A stretch of DNA of 44,574 nt from NCBI GenBank assembly GCA_023665905.1, contig JAMPDA010000015.1:1-44574 (forward strand). The letters are read 5' to 3'. The DNA is from Roseburia sp. Its GTDB lineage: Bacteria; Bacillota; Clostridia; Christensenellales; Pumilibacteraceae. Made by a program: the position numbers and the translations under genes. The notes under the pieces were generated by a model. That model ran no database searches. It was not told the DNA's origin and worked only from the letters and a program-made list of their open reading frames with translations. Below are positions 23,099 through 32,424 of the stretch, in pieces (the first letter of the stretch is position 1; each line of letters opens with the position of its first letter).

Positions 23099-23990
23099 GA
23101 ACGCTTTGAAAAACCTCATCGCGCACTTCGGAACGGTTTGGGCGCTCCTGCTGTATATGCTCCTGTTCGCGGCGCTCATAACGGGACTTAGCCTGCCGTT
23201 TGTCCTGCCGATAATACGCGTCTTTGCAAAAGAGGGTATACTCGAACAGTACGGCAGCGCGTTTTCCGCGCTGTTCGGCGACGGCGGCTGGAACGGAATG
23301 TGGGACGGACTGTTTGAAAGCTATTCGTCCACGGTCGCGCTGTTTGGGAGCAACGACACGGTCGTCACGCTCACCATGCTGTTTGTGATACTTATAGCCG
23401 TGTTCGCGTTCAGATTCTTTTTGGGCTTGCACGAGATACCGCTCGCAACGGTCATCGACGGCAAGATGTCGTGTAACGCGCGTTACGGCTTGGGTGGAAA
23501 GTTTTTCTCGACGCTCCCCGTGTCCGTAAGATATTCGCTCGCAAAAATGCTCGTCACGTCGATAATAGACGCAGCCATTTTTGCGGTGATATACGGCGTC
23601 GGCGTCGCCGTGGGCATGAGCGTAATACTGCCGTTTTTGATAATACTGTTGCTTTCCGTGCTCATGTCGTTCCGGTTTTCGCTGTTGGCGTGCTGGGCGC
23701 CGTGCGTAGTGGACGGCTACGGCGTTATAAAGGGCTTTGCCATGTCGGTCAAAATATGCTTTAAGCGCTTCGGATCGATATACTCCACATACTTTGTGTC
23801 GTTTGTGCTGCTACTCGCACTCGGCGCGTTCGTCACTGTTTTTACGCTCGGCGTGGGACTTATTATCGTTCTGCCCGTCGTCGAAACATATATAGGATAT
23901 CTCGACATGACCGAATACTACAACAAAACGGGCAAACGATACTACGTGGACGAAGTAGTGTTCACGCCCGCAAAGGACAACGTGCTGTAG
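23088..23990 (+). CDS. Multi-pass membrane protein, partner of the preceding gene
   Basis: 300 aa with about six membrane segments, among them WALLLYMLLFAALITGLSLP, MLFVILIAVFAFRFFLG, AAIFAVIYGVGVAVGMSVIL, and YFVSFVLLLALGAFVTV. The central part has a long stretch with few charged residues. The last 30 residues carry polar, acidic and aromatic groups. No family signature recognised. The frame is open from 23061, but ATG 23088 follows a strong site, GAGGAGGGAG, and gives the usual amphipathic MSFKNALKNLIAHFG start. It overlaps the upstream gene by 11 bases and ends before a bidirectional terminator. Function unknown. Confidence 0.75.
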   Translation: MSFKNALKNLIAHFGTVWALLLYMLLFAALITGLSLPFVLPIIRVFAKEGILEQYGSAFSALFGDGGWNGMWDGLFESYSSTVALFGSNDTVVTLTMLFVILIAVFAFRFFLGLHEIPLATVIDGKMSCNARYGLGGKFFSTLPVSVRYSLAKMLVTSIIDAAIFAVIYGVGVAVGMSVILPFLIILLLSVLMSFRFSLLACWAPCVVDGYGVIKGFAMSVKICFKRFGSIYSTYFVSFVLLLALGAFVTVFTLGVGLIIVLPVVETYIGYLDMTEYYNKTGKRYYVDEVVFTPAKDNVL

Positions 23991-24034
23991 CGATGGGAAC
24001 GCCGCCGTAAAGACAAATGTTCGGAACATAAAAC

Positions 24035-24073
24035 AAAATCCGCGTCGCCGCAAAGCAGCGTGACGCGGATTTT
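24035..24073. terminator. Bidirectional intrinsic terminator
   Basis: A perfect 12-bp stem (24035-24046 with 24062-24073) with a 15-base loop lies between convergent genes. Its arms begin and end in A4/T4, so it can stop transcription of the membrane-protein pair from the left and serC-serA from the right. Confidence 0.85.
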
Positions 24074-24101
24074 CGTATTTTCGGCTTTTAGTGGCGAGCG
24101 C

Positions 24102-25256
24102 TTAAATTTTTCTGACTTTTAAAACATTGTCGCAAGCGGAAATAGCGCCGAGGACGCCGTCCGTCACTTCCGCGTCCGTATCGATAATGGCATAGGCGTA
24201 GTCGCCGCGCGACTTGGAAATGAAGTTTTCCATATTTATGCCGGCTTTGGACACGGCGTCGGTGATGGAATTGAGTACGTTTTTGACGTTGCGGTGGATC
24301 ACGGTCACGCGGCATTTTCCGCTTTTCGGCGCGGAGCAGTTGGGGAAGTTGACGGAATTGGTGATATTGCCGTTTTCTATAAAGTCCACGAGCTCGCGCG
24401 CCGCCATGACCGCGCAGTTATCTTCCGCTTCCTCGGTGGACGCGCCGAGGTGGGGGATAACGGTGATGCCGTCCACGCCCAAAAGCTCGGGCGCGGCAAA
24501 GTCCGTGATGTACGAATTTATTTTGCCGCTCTTGACTGCGGCGACGATGTCGGCGTTTACGCACAGCTCGCCGCGCGACAGATTGATTATGTTTACGCCG
24601 TCCTTCATCTTGGATATCGACTTGGCGTTTATTACGCCGCGCGTGCCGTCGGTCAGCGGAACATGCAGTGTTATGTAGTCGGAATCGGAAAAAATGCCGT
24701 CGAGGCTGTCGATCTTGGTTATGTTGTGGTTGAGCTTCCAGGCGGAATCGATGGATATAAACGGGTCGTAGCCGAGCACGTTCATGCCGAGGCGGACGGC
24801 GTTGTTACCGACCTGCACGCCTATTGCGCCGAGCCCTACCACGCCGAGGGTCTTGCCCATTATCTCGTGGCCCGCGAACTGCTTTTTGCCTTTTTCGACC
24901 TGCTTATCTACGTCATCGCCCGTGAGCGTCTTCGTCCAGGCAATGCCGTCGGTGATCTTGCGCGAAGCCAAAAAGAGCGCGGCAAGGCACAGTTCTTTTA
25001 CGGCGTTTGCGTTGGCGCCCGGCGTATTGAAAACGACGACGCCGCGCTCGGCGTAATCGCCGACGGGGATATTATTGGTGCCGGCGCCGGCGCGCGCCAC
25101 CGCCAAAACACTTTCGGGCAGCGCGTAGTCGTGCATGGAAAACGACCGAAGCATGACGGCGACGGGCGCTTTTGCGGTTTCGGTCAGCTTGTAGCCGCCG
25201 CCGAGATTGGCTTCGGCGCAGGGCGCTATTGCGTTGAGCTTTAAAATTTCTTTCAT
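24102..25256 (-). CDS. serA: D-3-phosphoglycerate dehydrogenase with C-terminal ACT-like domain
   Basis: A 384-aa NAD-dependent dehydrogenase catalysing the first step of serine synthesis. The D-2-hydroxyacid dehydrogenase fold shows VVGLGAIGVQVG for NAD binding (about residues 138-149), the substrate Arg in NLSRGELC, a conserved acidic residue in APELLG, and the catalytic His in PHLGASTEEAE. The final 75 residues, from about RVTVIHRNVKNVL, form an ACT-like domain that may bind serine for feedback control. Length matches the shorter SerA type. Start ATG has AAGGAGAGG six bases upstream. It lies nine bases downstream of serC in one operon. Confidence 0.92.
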   Translation of the reverse strand: MKEILKLNAIAPCAEANLGGGYKLTETAKAPVAVMLRSFSMHDYALPESVLAVARAGAGTNNIPVGDYAERGVVVFNTPGANANAVKELCLAALFLASRKITDGIAWTKTLTGDDVDKQVEKGKKQFAGHEIMGKTLGVVGLGAIGVQVGNNAVRLGMNVLGYDPFISIDSAWKLNHNITKIDSLDGIFSDSDYITLHVPLTDGTRGVINAKSISKMKDGVNIINLSRGELCVNADIVAAVKSGKINSYITDFAAPELLGVDGITVIPHLGASTEEAEDNCAVMAARELVDFIENGNITNSVNFPNCSAPKSGKCRVTVIHRNVKNVLNSITDAVSKAGINMENFISKSRGDYAYAIIDTDAEVTDGVLGAISACDNVLKVRKI

Positions 25257-25265
25257 GTCCTCTCC

Positions 25266-26345
25266 TTATGCGTTGGCTTTGCGGAACTTTTCCATAAACT
25301 CGATGAGCGCGTCGATACCCGATTCCGGCATGGCGTTGTATATTGACGCGCGCATGCCGCCGACAAGGCGGTGACCCTTTATGGACACGAGCCCGTTTTC
25401 CGCGGCTTGGGCAACAAACAGTCCGTCAAGCTCCTTGGTGGGGGAAACAAACGGCACGTTCATAAGCGAGCGGCAGCTTTTTTCCACGGGGTTGACGTAA
25501 AAATCTGAAGAATCTATGTAGTCGTACAGCTTTTTGGCTTTGCGCTCGTTTATGCGCTGCATCGCTTCCACTCCGCCGAGCTCTTTAAGATAGCGGAGCA
25601 CTTCCATTATGACGTAAGTGGAAAAGCATGGCGGCGTGTTGTACAGGCTCTTGTTCTTTACCTGATTGTCGTAGCGCAGCATTACCGGACACTTGGGGTC
25701 GGCGCGCTCCGTAAGGTCGTGGCGCACAATGACTATTGTCACGCCCGCGGGCCCGACGTTTTTCTGCGCGCCTGCGTAGATGAGCGCAAAGTCCCGAACG
25801 TTCACCTTTTGGCTGAGTATCATGGACGACATGTCCGCCACGAGCGGAATGCCCGCAGTGTCCGGCGCTTTGTTATAGCGCGTGCCGAATATCGTATTGT
25901 TGTAGCAGATGTGCACGTAGTCGGCGTCTTTTCGGAACATCTCGGGTTTAAGATCGGGGATATAAGTGAAGTTCTTATCCTCGGAGGAAGCCGCGATGGC
26001 GGCGTCGAGCTGTACCGCGCCCTCTTTGTAGGCGTTTTTGGCAAAATTGCCGGTTACGACGTAATCGGCTTTGCGGTTTACCGTTCCGATGTTGAGCGGC
26101 ACAGCCGAAAACTGATTGGTCGCTCCGCCCTGCACAAAAAGTATATCGTAGTCGGCGGGGATATCCATAAGCTCGCGCAAAAGCGCGTGCGTTTCGTCGT
26201 TGATCTTTTCGTACGGCTTGGAGCGGTGGCTCATCTCCATTACGGACATGCCCGATCCGTCGTAGTCGATAAGACCGGACTGAACGCGCTTTAGCACTTC
26301 GAGGGGGAGCATTCCGGGCCCTGCCGAAAAATTGTAAACTCTCAT
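25266..26345 (-). CDS. serC: Phosphoserine aminotransferase
   Basis: A 359-aa PLP enzyme that converts 3-phosphohydroxypyruvate to phosphoserine with glutamate, the step after SerA. Family features include the opening MRVYNFSAGPGMLP, MSVMEMSHRSKPYEKI, FVQGGATNQFSAVPLN, and the PLP lysine in AQKNVGPAGVTIV. The C-terminal GHRLVGGMRASIYNAMP is typical. The frame is open to 26447, but MRVYNFSAGP is the standard N-terminus and has AGGAAG upstream. Gene order serC-serA is common in Firmicutes. No serB is seen in the window. Confidence 0.96.
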   Translation of the reverse strand: MRVYNFSAGPGMLPLEVLKRVQSGLIDYDGSGMSVMEMSHRSKPYEKINDETHALLRELMDIPADYDILFVQGGATNQFSAVPLNIGTVNRKADYVVTGNFAKNAYKEGAVQLDAAIAASSEDKNFTYIPDLKPEMFRKDADYVHICYNNTIFGTRYNKAPDTAGIPLVADMSSMILSQKVNVRDFALIYAGAQKNVGPAGVTIVIVRHDLTERADPKCPVMLRYDNQVKNKSLYNTPPCFSTYVIMEVLRYLKELGGVEAMQRINERKAKKLYDYIDSSDFYVNPVEKSCRSLMNVPFVSPTKELDGLFVAQAAENGLVSIKGHRLVGGMRASIYNAMPESGIDALIEFMEKFRKANA

Positions 26346-26375
26346 AGCATACTTCCTTATGCGAAATTTTTTTAA

Positions 26376-26404
26376 AGTATACCATGTTTTTCGCGATAAG
26401 GCAA
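26376..26404 (-). promoter_or_regulatory. Sigma-A promoter of serC-serA
   Basis: On the minus strand TTGCCT (26399-26404), 17-base spacer, TATACT (26376-26381). The leader of about 24 bases contains AGGAAG, a conventional leadered arrangement. Confidence 0.83.
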
Positions 26405-26553
26405 TCGTTTTTGCCGTCGCTTTGTCAAATCGGCTGCAAGGCGGCAAGTCGAATAAACGAAAAAACGCCGTTTTTTATCATTATAATAAGACGTAAATGT
26501 GAATAAATTGTTAATAATAACCAAAAAATTAGGCTTTTTTTGAGTGGTTTATA

Positions 26554-26582
26554 TTGACATTGCGTCGGAAAAGTATTATAAT
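26554..26582 (+). promoter_or_regulatory. Consensus sigma-A promoter of the giant-gene locus
   Basis: TTGACA (26554-26559), 17-base spacer, TATAAT (26577-26582). Both hexamers match the consensus exactly, the only such promoter in the window, suggesting strong or tightly controlled transcription. The 80-base leader holds a micro-ORF and a hairpin. Confidence 0.9.
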
Positions 26583-26588
26583 TAACAA

Positions 26589-26606
26589 ATGAATAATGTC
26601 GAATAG
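26589..26606 (+). CDS. Possible leaderless micro-ORF (MNNVE)
   Basis: ATG AAT AAT GTC GAA TAG begins seven bases after the consensus -10 box, exactly where other genes in this window place leaderless start codons. Its last two codons and stop enter the 5' arm of the hairpin at 26598-26620. It could be a regulatory leader peptide for the giant genes or a chance ORF. There is no direct evidence for translation. Confidence 0.35.
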   Translation: MNNVE

Positions 26607-26620
26607 TGTATATATTCGAC
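26598..26620 (+). promoter_or_regulatory. Leader hairpin upstream of the giant-gene locus
   Basis: GTCGAATA (26598-26605) and TATTCGAC (26613-26620) form a perfect 8-bp stem with a 7-base loop, 16 bases after the -10 box. No T run follows, so it is not a terminator. Candidate RNA-stability element or operator. Confidence 0.6.
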
Positions 26621-26670
26621 GTTACAGCCGATTCTTTTGGCGCTAAAAACTCAAAGAGGGTTGCAAATCG

Positions 26671-29600
26671 ATGAGGTCGATCAAAAAAATCAACAGTATA
26701 AAAACACGTATCGTGTCGGCAGTAGTCAGTCTGGCATTGATTTTATGTGCTGTGCTGACGTTCGGATTTGTAAGCGTTGACAAAAATAAAGTATACGCCG
26801 ACGGCGATACGGTCGAAAACGGCATCAGGTTCGTCCAAATAGCCGCAGGCGCGGACTTTGCCATAGGTCTTACATACGACGGCGAACTGTACGGCTGGAG
26901 CTTAAACGGCAGTAACTCGCCCAACGTGGGCAACGGCAACCTTAACAGCGGAGCGAAAACGCTGGGCGAATATTATTCGACCGTTCCCACCAAACTCGTA
27001 AACACAACAGATCGCTACGACAGCGACTATGTTTTCCGCAACGGTCCGGGCAGCGGCGATACGCCTATCAGATGGAAAGCGACCGAGTATCACGATCCGC
27101 GCAACTCCGGCGATAGGATAATCCAGATCGCCGCCACTCGTACGACAGCCGCATTCATCACCAAAGCGGGCTTTGTGTATACTTGGGGAAAGGACATTTT
27201 CGACGTCGAACTGGAGAATGAGGGTTCCATGCCCAATTACTTGCTCTTGCGCAGTACGACGGACGGAACGGGAGATTATCCTTGGTATAAACCGTATATA
27301 ATAAATTACACATACGGCATTAACGACAGTAGCGATACCGAGTATAATCCCGGATTATACAATATTTTGCCCAATAACAGTTTCGGAAACGCCTCGCTCG
27401 CCGCGGGCGAGTACAACTATATATTGACGTACTCCAAATACACGACCGGCATGTACTACAGCTATGTTTGGGGATCGTTGATGTATGCGGTTCCCAACGT
27501 ATCCGAAAATAGCACATATACTTTATCCAAGAACAGCGCTACCGACTTATTGTACGGGCAGACGGATACGAGGAAAGTATATCAGACTTCGTTTACCACG
27601 GGAACAACATCTCGCGTAACGGCGGTAGCCGGCGGTTATACCGTGGGAATGAACGTGGTCTTGGGCAGCTCGAGTAATTTGCCCGATTCTTCCACGTCAT
27701 TGGTGTTGCGCGGCAAAAACTTTGTTTCGTCAACAGCCGCAGTGAACGGCAATACCGTGTCTGCCACACAGACGGTACAGACAAATTCGAAGCCTTACAC
27801 AATAGGCAGTACGTCCGGAAACCACACCGGAACGACTGCGATAAGCTACAAATCGTATACGATAAACAATGCGATAATAGGCTCGGAGTCCGCAATCGAC
27901 GTCACCGGAAATTATAACGGTATTCGTCAGCCGAGCAGTAACGGCAGCAACAATACCGCCAATGCCGACCTCTATTACGGCAGACAGTCGTCGTCCGGCA
28001 AGTTGCAATATTCCACCGACGTTACAAAAAGTTATACCGTATCCAATGCCTACGGCGGCGCTGTGAACGACTCGGCGGACAGTTATGCGCAGTCGCTCCT
28101 TTTCGACGTTTCGCTCGGAAACGACGTCGGCTACGGCATTTCAAACGGCAGACTGTACGCCTGGGGTGACAACCGCTTAGGTCAGAGCGGACTTACCGGC
28201 GGAGGCGTGTCGTCCACGCCGACGGCGGTGACGACGCTCAACGATTTGCTCGATACAGACAACAACGGCACTATAGACGACCATTTGGTTTCCGTTGCGG
28301 CAGGCAAGCAGAAATCGGCAACGCCTGCCGACGATGAAAACGCAATAGCGGAAGAGTTGCGTGCGTTCCACGTCGAGAGCGATACGTTTACTTCGGACGC
28401 CACTTCCGGCACGCTGACTTTTTCCGACAGCGTGCAGAACGAAAAAGAGTACATAACGGGCGCGTTGACACAAAGCGGCAGGCTCTACGTGTGGAGCTAC
28501 AACACCACTACCAATACGCCGACCGGCGTTACCGAGATCAAGTTCGGCAGCTCGCTCAAATCCGATCCGAACAATTACACGCCCAACGACTACAACAGGT
28601 TCGCCGCTATATACTCCGGTTACGGCAACAACCTGTTCGCCATCACTAAGCTCGGAAAAGTAGTGCGCATAACCTACAGCGGCGGCAGCTTTGTTCAGAC
28701 CGTTTATGACGAATTCAAGACCGACGCCGCGGATACCGCAGCCAACTGGACGGTCGATACTCCCGTAAACGGCAATGTCAACAACAATATAGTATTTCGT
28801 TCCGTAAAAGAGAACGACGAGAACGAGCCCGACCTCGGCAGCTTTACGCTTTACGTGGACGGCGGCTATGCTTCCGCTCCGTCGGTGCAGCTCAATGGCA
28901 GAAATACTACTACGGGCGCAGGCAAGCTCAACTATTACGGCGCCGCGCGCAATTCGCTTGTTTTGACCAACAAGACGGGCGATGTGTATCGCATACTCGA
29001 CTATAATTTCGACAGTCAGGTCCAATGCCTCGACGGCACTTCTACGCCCGGTCGCGAAGCGCTGAAGCCGCAGTTCTACTTCAACGGTTCGACTACGCCG
29101 ATGACCGAGTCGCAGCAGAAAAACATGTTCACTTACAAAGTGGTCTACAGCATGAGCAACGGCGTGGGAATAGAGATCACGCCTATACGTTCGTCCAAGG
29201 GCGGTACGATCACTGCGGAGTTTTATGTCGCGCGCTACGACTGCGCCGAAAACTTTAAAATAACCGCCGACGCTTCTCCGACGCAAGGATCGGCTATCGA
29301 TTCCCGTTCGGGCGTCGTTGACGGCAAAGAGCTTTTGTACGATTGCAAAAAGTGCACCGTTAAGTTCGAGATAGAAAATACGGAAGCGTATCTGAGCTTT
29401 AAGGGCTTCCGCGACGTAACGGAAGACGGAACGGGAAACGCGAGCCTTCCGCTCCTCGATCCCAATAACTCGCACAACAACAAATATTCCGTCGCCGTTC
29501 AAGACGTTTCCGGCGGCGTCACGGCGCTTGCCGGTTACTTACTGCGCAACAACAGCGACGTCGCTAATTTCGTAAACGACATCGTTGCGCAAATGAAGGC

Positions 29601-32412
29601 GCAGGACGTCGGTTTCCCGTCGAGCGACCACATTAAGTTGGGCAACCTCAATTATTATCTCGGCGCAACGGAAGCCGCGCGCGTCTACGGAAACGAGTAT
29701 CTGTACCTGTTTACCGACCGCGACGGCGATCTCGTGCAGATAACGCCCAACGCCAGAATAACGATGATACCCACGCGCAGCGCTCCGACGACTGCGGTGG
29801 AAGGCACTTATAAGAGGATAGAGATAACCGTTCCCATTTCATCGTATACACTCAAGACCGGTGTCGCCGCCAATATTAATACCGATTTCGATAATGTTTA
29901 CGGACTTTACGACATCGAGATAGACGGCAGCAACCTCAAGTTCAAGTATGACATTGCGTTCTTCGAGGCGAAGGGCGCGACGGGACTTGTCGGCTATTCC
30001 GGCACCACTCCCGACTCGTACAGCACGGTCAACGACGCGTCCAACGCGTTCCTCAGCGCCACGGTAAATGCCGTCGAGTATTCCAGATACAACGCGTCTT
30101 ATGTGCCCGATACGACCGCTACCGACTCCGCGTCGAGAAAGGCGCTCAACAAGCAGTCCGCGGTCGCGGTGTTCTCTCAGCCGACGGTGCGCATACTCGA
30201 TCACGAGGAAATTTACGGCAGCGCCACTCCCAACGACGGTTACACGGGTGCGGAAGCCATTTACGGCAATACTTATACAGTAACGAGAGCGCTCGGCGTA
30301 GGCGAAACACTTACGTTACGCCTCGAAGAGTTCGTCAAATCCGCCGGAGCGTACATACACTTCTCGTACAATAATCTGGCGACCTCGGCGTCTTATACGG
30401 CGTTTAACACTCAGTTCGAAAATGACGCGGTCGTGCTCAACGCCTCCGGTTCGGAAATAACCGTATCGCCCGTGGAGTGCCACGACATAGACTTTACCGT
30501 CCATGTACAGCGCTTCTACGGCGGAAGCACGCTTACGGCTTTTGCAGGCGGCAACGAAAGGGTGAGCCTGTCCTTCCACATCAACGTCAACGACGACGGC
30601 ATCAAAAACTTCAAGGTCAACGAGGGCGCGACCACAAAGTATCACATATCGCGCACGAGCAAGATAGACCTCATGGGCGGCGGAGAGGCGATAAACAACA
30701 AGCTCATAGATCTCGACGCCAAGTATAAAGACAAGGTAGTCATATCCGACCTTCGCAGTGCGGATACGTCCATTCTTACCGTTTCGCCGTCCGGCACGGA
30801 TATCAGCGGCACGGAGTTCAACGTATCGCCGGTGTCGTCCGGCACGACTTTCGTTCAGTTCGTCGCATCCATTTACGACAGAACGGCGGTCATTACGCTC
30901 ACTTTCGATGTTTCCGGTCTTACCGAGCTCGGCGGCGAGATACAGCTCATAGATACCACGTATGTAGCCGTAGACCTTATCGTCAACCAGCTCAGGCAAG
31001 CCAATTCCTTCAACAGCGAGATAGAGCGGTACACTGTCTTGGCTAAGGACGTAGACGCGGAAACGGGCATAAGCAAAGCCATTTACTTTACCGACGCGTC
31101 GGGCGTGGAACTCACTGCCGCCGCCGGATATCCCAACGGCTATCCCAAGTTCATCAAATCGGTCAGCTTTGTCGATACCGACACGTCGCATCCGCGCATA
31201 AGGATAGTTCCCGACAACGATCAAGTCGAAACGTCGGGCGTGTACAATATGCGCGTGCGCTTTGTGCGCGACGACTTTACGTCGTACGAGCAGGCGGAAG
31301 CGTCGAGCGTCGCCATCATACAGACCAATCAAAAGATCAGTAGTACGCGCATGATCGTTCCCGATATAGACGATCCGGAGGACGAAAACGAAGCGCACAA
31401 GGGCGGAAATGTGTTTACCGTTTGGCTCGACGTGGATAACATAACCGACGGGCACCGCAGCGACAGCGGTAACATCAACAGCAACTGGATAGCGTACGGC
31501 TCCAATACGGACACCGTTGTCCATATTCCCGTGCAGATGCTCCTTTCGGAACTCGGCAACGGCACGCCGGAGGACTTCAGGATATTCCTCGTAAGCTCTA
31601 CCTCCGACGCGGTCAAATACTTCAACTACTCGTACGATACCGACGCTACCAACGTAGTTATAACGCCGTTGTACAACACGCCCGATCCCATTACGGTCAA
31701 CGTGTCCGTTTCCAAAAATACCGCCGGAAGCGACATGCGGCTCATGCTTGCATTCCGCGTAAATATCGACGGCATTTCCACAACGCTCACAAAGAAAGAG
31801 TATACCGTTGCCTGGATAGTTGCGTTCTTCTCATCGCTCGGCGTGCTCATGATAATATTCCTCATTCGCATGATAGTGTATTGGCGCAAGCGTGCCAAGC
31901 AGCGCGCCATCATCAAGCGCAATCAGGAGCTCATCAAAATGCGCGACCGCATACACAACAAAACGGCTTCCGCCACGCGCGAGCAGATCGTCAAGACCAA
32001 GCTCAAAATGGAAGATCCCAAGTATGCGAAGATGTTTAACGACATGCGCAAGGAGAAGGAGAGTGAAACAGGCGTGACTTTGGAAAACAGCCCGCTCGCT
32101 TCCATCTCGACTTCCAAGTCCAAAGCAAGCAAAAAGAAGAAGAAAGGCGGCAAAAAATCACTTGCGGAGCTTAAAGCCGAGCTGGAAGCCAAAAAGGCGG
32201 CTTTCGCTCAGGCTCAGAACGGCGAAGTGGTCAATCCGTTCGTGGGCGAGGTCCCTATAGAAAATCAAGACTTCGGCAACCAAAACTTCGGCGATCAAGG
32301 TTTCGGCGGTCAAGATTTTGCTACGCCTGTGGACGAGTTTGCGCCGCAAGACCTTGACGGTAACGCGATCATTTTCGACGCGCCCGACCCGAGCGACGGG
32401 ATGCAAGGTTAA
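26671..32412 (+). CDS. Giant surface protein with RCC1-like propeller repeats and one C-terminal membrane helix (gpA)
   Basis: 1913 aa, function unknown. A signal peptide (hydrophobic 14-36, likely cut after VYA at 41-43) leads to an extracellular region of about 1670 residues. At least five repeats resemble RCC1 blades, for example FVQIAAGADFAIGLTYDGEL near residue 52, then TTAAFITKAGFVYTWGKD, GYGISNGRLYAWGDNRLGQS and ALTQSGRLYVWS. More degenerate copies lie between, so a seven-bladed propeller is plausible. Residues about 730-1700 are beta-rich, Thr/Ser/Asn-rich domains, some like bacterial Ig folds. One membrane helix (about 1714-1738) is followed by a basic cytoplasmic stretch with a KKKKGGKK patch and a tail repeating NQDFGNQNFGDQGFGGQDF. 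Start ATG has AAGAGGG upstream. The next gene starts after 12 bases. Confidence 0.85.
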   Translation: MRSIKKINSIKTRIVSAVVSLALILCAVLTFGFVSVDKNKVYADGDTVENGIRFVQIAAGADFAIGLTYDGELYGWSLNGSNSPNVGNGNLNSGAKTLGEYYSTVPTKLVNTTDRYDSDYVFRNGPGSGDTPIRWKATEYHDPRNSGDRIIQIAATRTTAAFITKAGFVYTWGKDIFDVELENEGSMPNYLLLRSTTDGTGDYPWYKPYIINYTYGINDSSDTEYNPGLYNILPNNSFGNASLAAGEYNYILTYSKYTTGMYYSYVWGSLMYAVPNVSENSTYTLSKNSATDLLYGQTDTRKVYQTSFTTGTTSRVTAVAGGYTVGMNVVLGSSSNLPDSSTSLVLRGKNFVSSTAAVNGNTVSATQTVQTNSKPYTIGSTSGNHTGTTAISYKSYTINNAIIGSESAIDVTGNYNGIRQPSSNGSNNTANADLYYGRQSSSGKLQYSTDVTKSYTVSNAYGGAVNDSADSYAQSLLFDVSLGNDVGYGISNGRLYAWGDNRLGQSGLTGGGVSSTPTAVTTLNDLLDTDNNGTIDDHLVSVAAGKQKSATPADDENAIAEELRAFHVESDTFTSDATSGTLTFSDSVQNEKEYITGALTQSGRLYVWSYNTTTNTPTGVTEIKFGSSLKSDPNNYTPNDYNRFAAIYSGYGNNLFAITKLGKVVRITYSGGSFVQTVYDEFKTDAADTAANWTVDTPVNGNVNNNIVFRSVKENDENEPDLGSFTLYVDGGYASAPSVQLNGRNTTTGAGKLNYYGAARNSLVLTNKTGDVYRILDYNFDSQVQCLDGTSTPGREALKPQFYFNGSTTPMTESQQKNMFTYKVVYSMSNGVGIEITPIRSSKGGTITAEFYVARYDCAENFKITADASPTQGSAIDSRSGVVDGKELLYDCKKCTVKFEIENTEAYLSFKGFRDVTEDGTGNASLPLLDPNNSHNNKYSVAVQDVSGGVTALAGYLLRNNSDVANFVNDIVAQMKAQDVGFPSSDHIKLGNLNYYLGATEAARVYGNEYLYLFTDRDGDLVQITPNARITMIPTRSAPTTAVEGTYKRIEITVPISSYTLKTGVAANINTDFDNVYGLYDIEIDGSNLKFKYDIAFFEAKGATGLVGYSGTTPDSYSTVNDASNAFLSATVNAVEYSRYNASYVPDTTATDSASRKALNKQSAVAVFSQPTVRILDHEEIYGSATPNDGYTGAEAIYGNTYTVTRALGVGETLTLRLEEFVKSAGAYIHFSYNNLATSASYTAFNTQFENDAVVLNASGSEITVSPVECHDIDFTVHVQRFYGGSTLTAFAGGNERVSLSFHINVNDDGIKNFKVNEGATTKYHISRTSKIDLMGGGEAINNKLIDLDAKYKDKVVISDLRSADTSILTVSPSGTDISGTEFNVSPVSSGTTFVQFVASIYDRTAVITLTFDVSGLTELGGEIQLIDTTYVAVDLIVNQLRQANSFNSEIERYTVLAKDVDAETGISKAIYFTDASGVELTAAAGYPNGYPKFIKSVSFVDTDTSHPRIRIVPDNDQVETSGVYNMRVRFVRDDFTSYEQAEASSVAIIQTNQKISSTRMIVPDIDDPEDENEAHKGGNVFTVWLDVDNITDGHRSDSGNINSNWIAYGSNTDTVVHIPVQMLLSELGNGTPEDFRIFLVSSTSDAVKYFNYSYDTDATNVVITPLYNTPDPITVNVSVSKNTAGSDMRLMLAFRVNIDGISTTLTKKEYTVAWIVAFFSSLGVLMIIFLIRMIVYWRKRAKQRAIIKRNQELIKMRDRIHNKTASATREQIVKTKLKMEDPKYAKMFNDMRKEKESETGVTLENSPLASISTSKSKASKKKKKGGKKSLAELKAELEAKKAAFAQAQNGEVVNPFVGEVPIENQDFGNQNFGDQGFGGQDFATPVDEFAPQDLDGNAIIFDAPDPSDGMQG

Positions 32413-32424
32413 GGGGGTGCCGAA

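Noticed and set aside
32230..32412. gpA tail as a nucleoporin-like FG domain
   Set aside because: Only a few FG pairs in a short Gln/Asn/Asp/Gly-rich tail; composition similarity is not evidence of relation.
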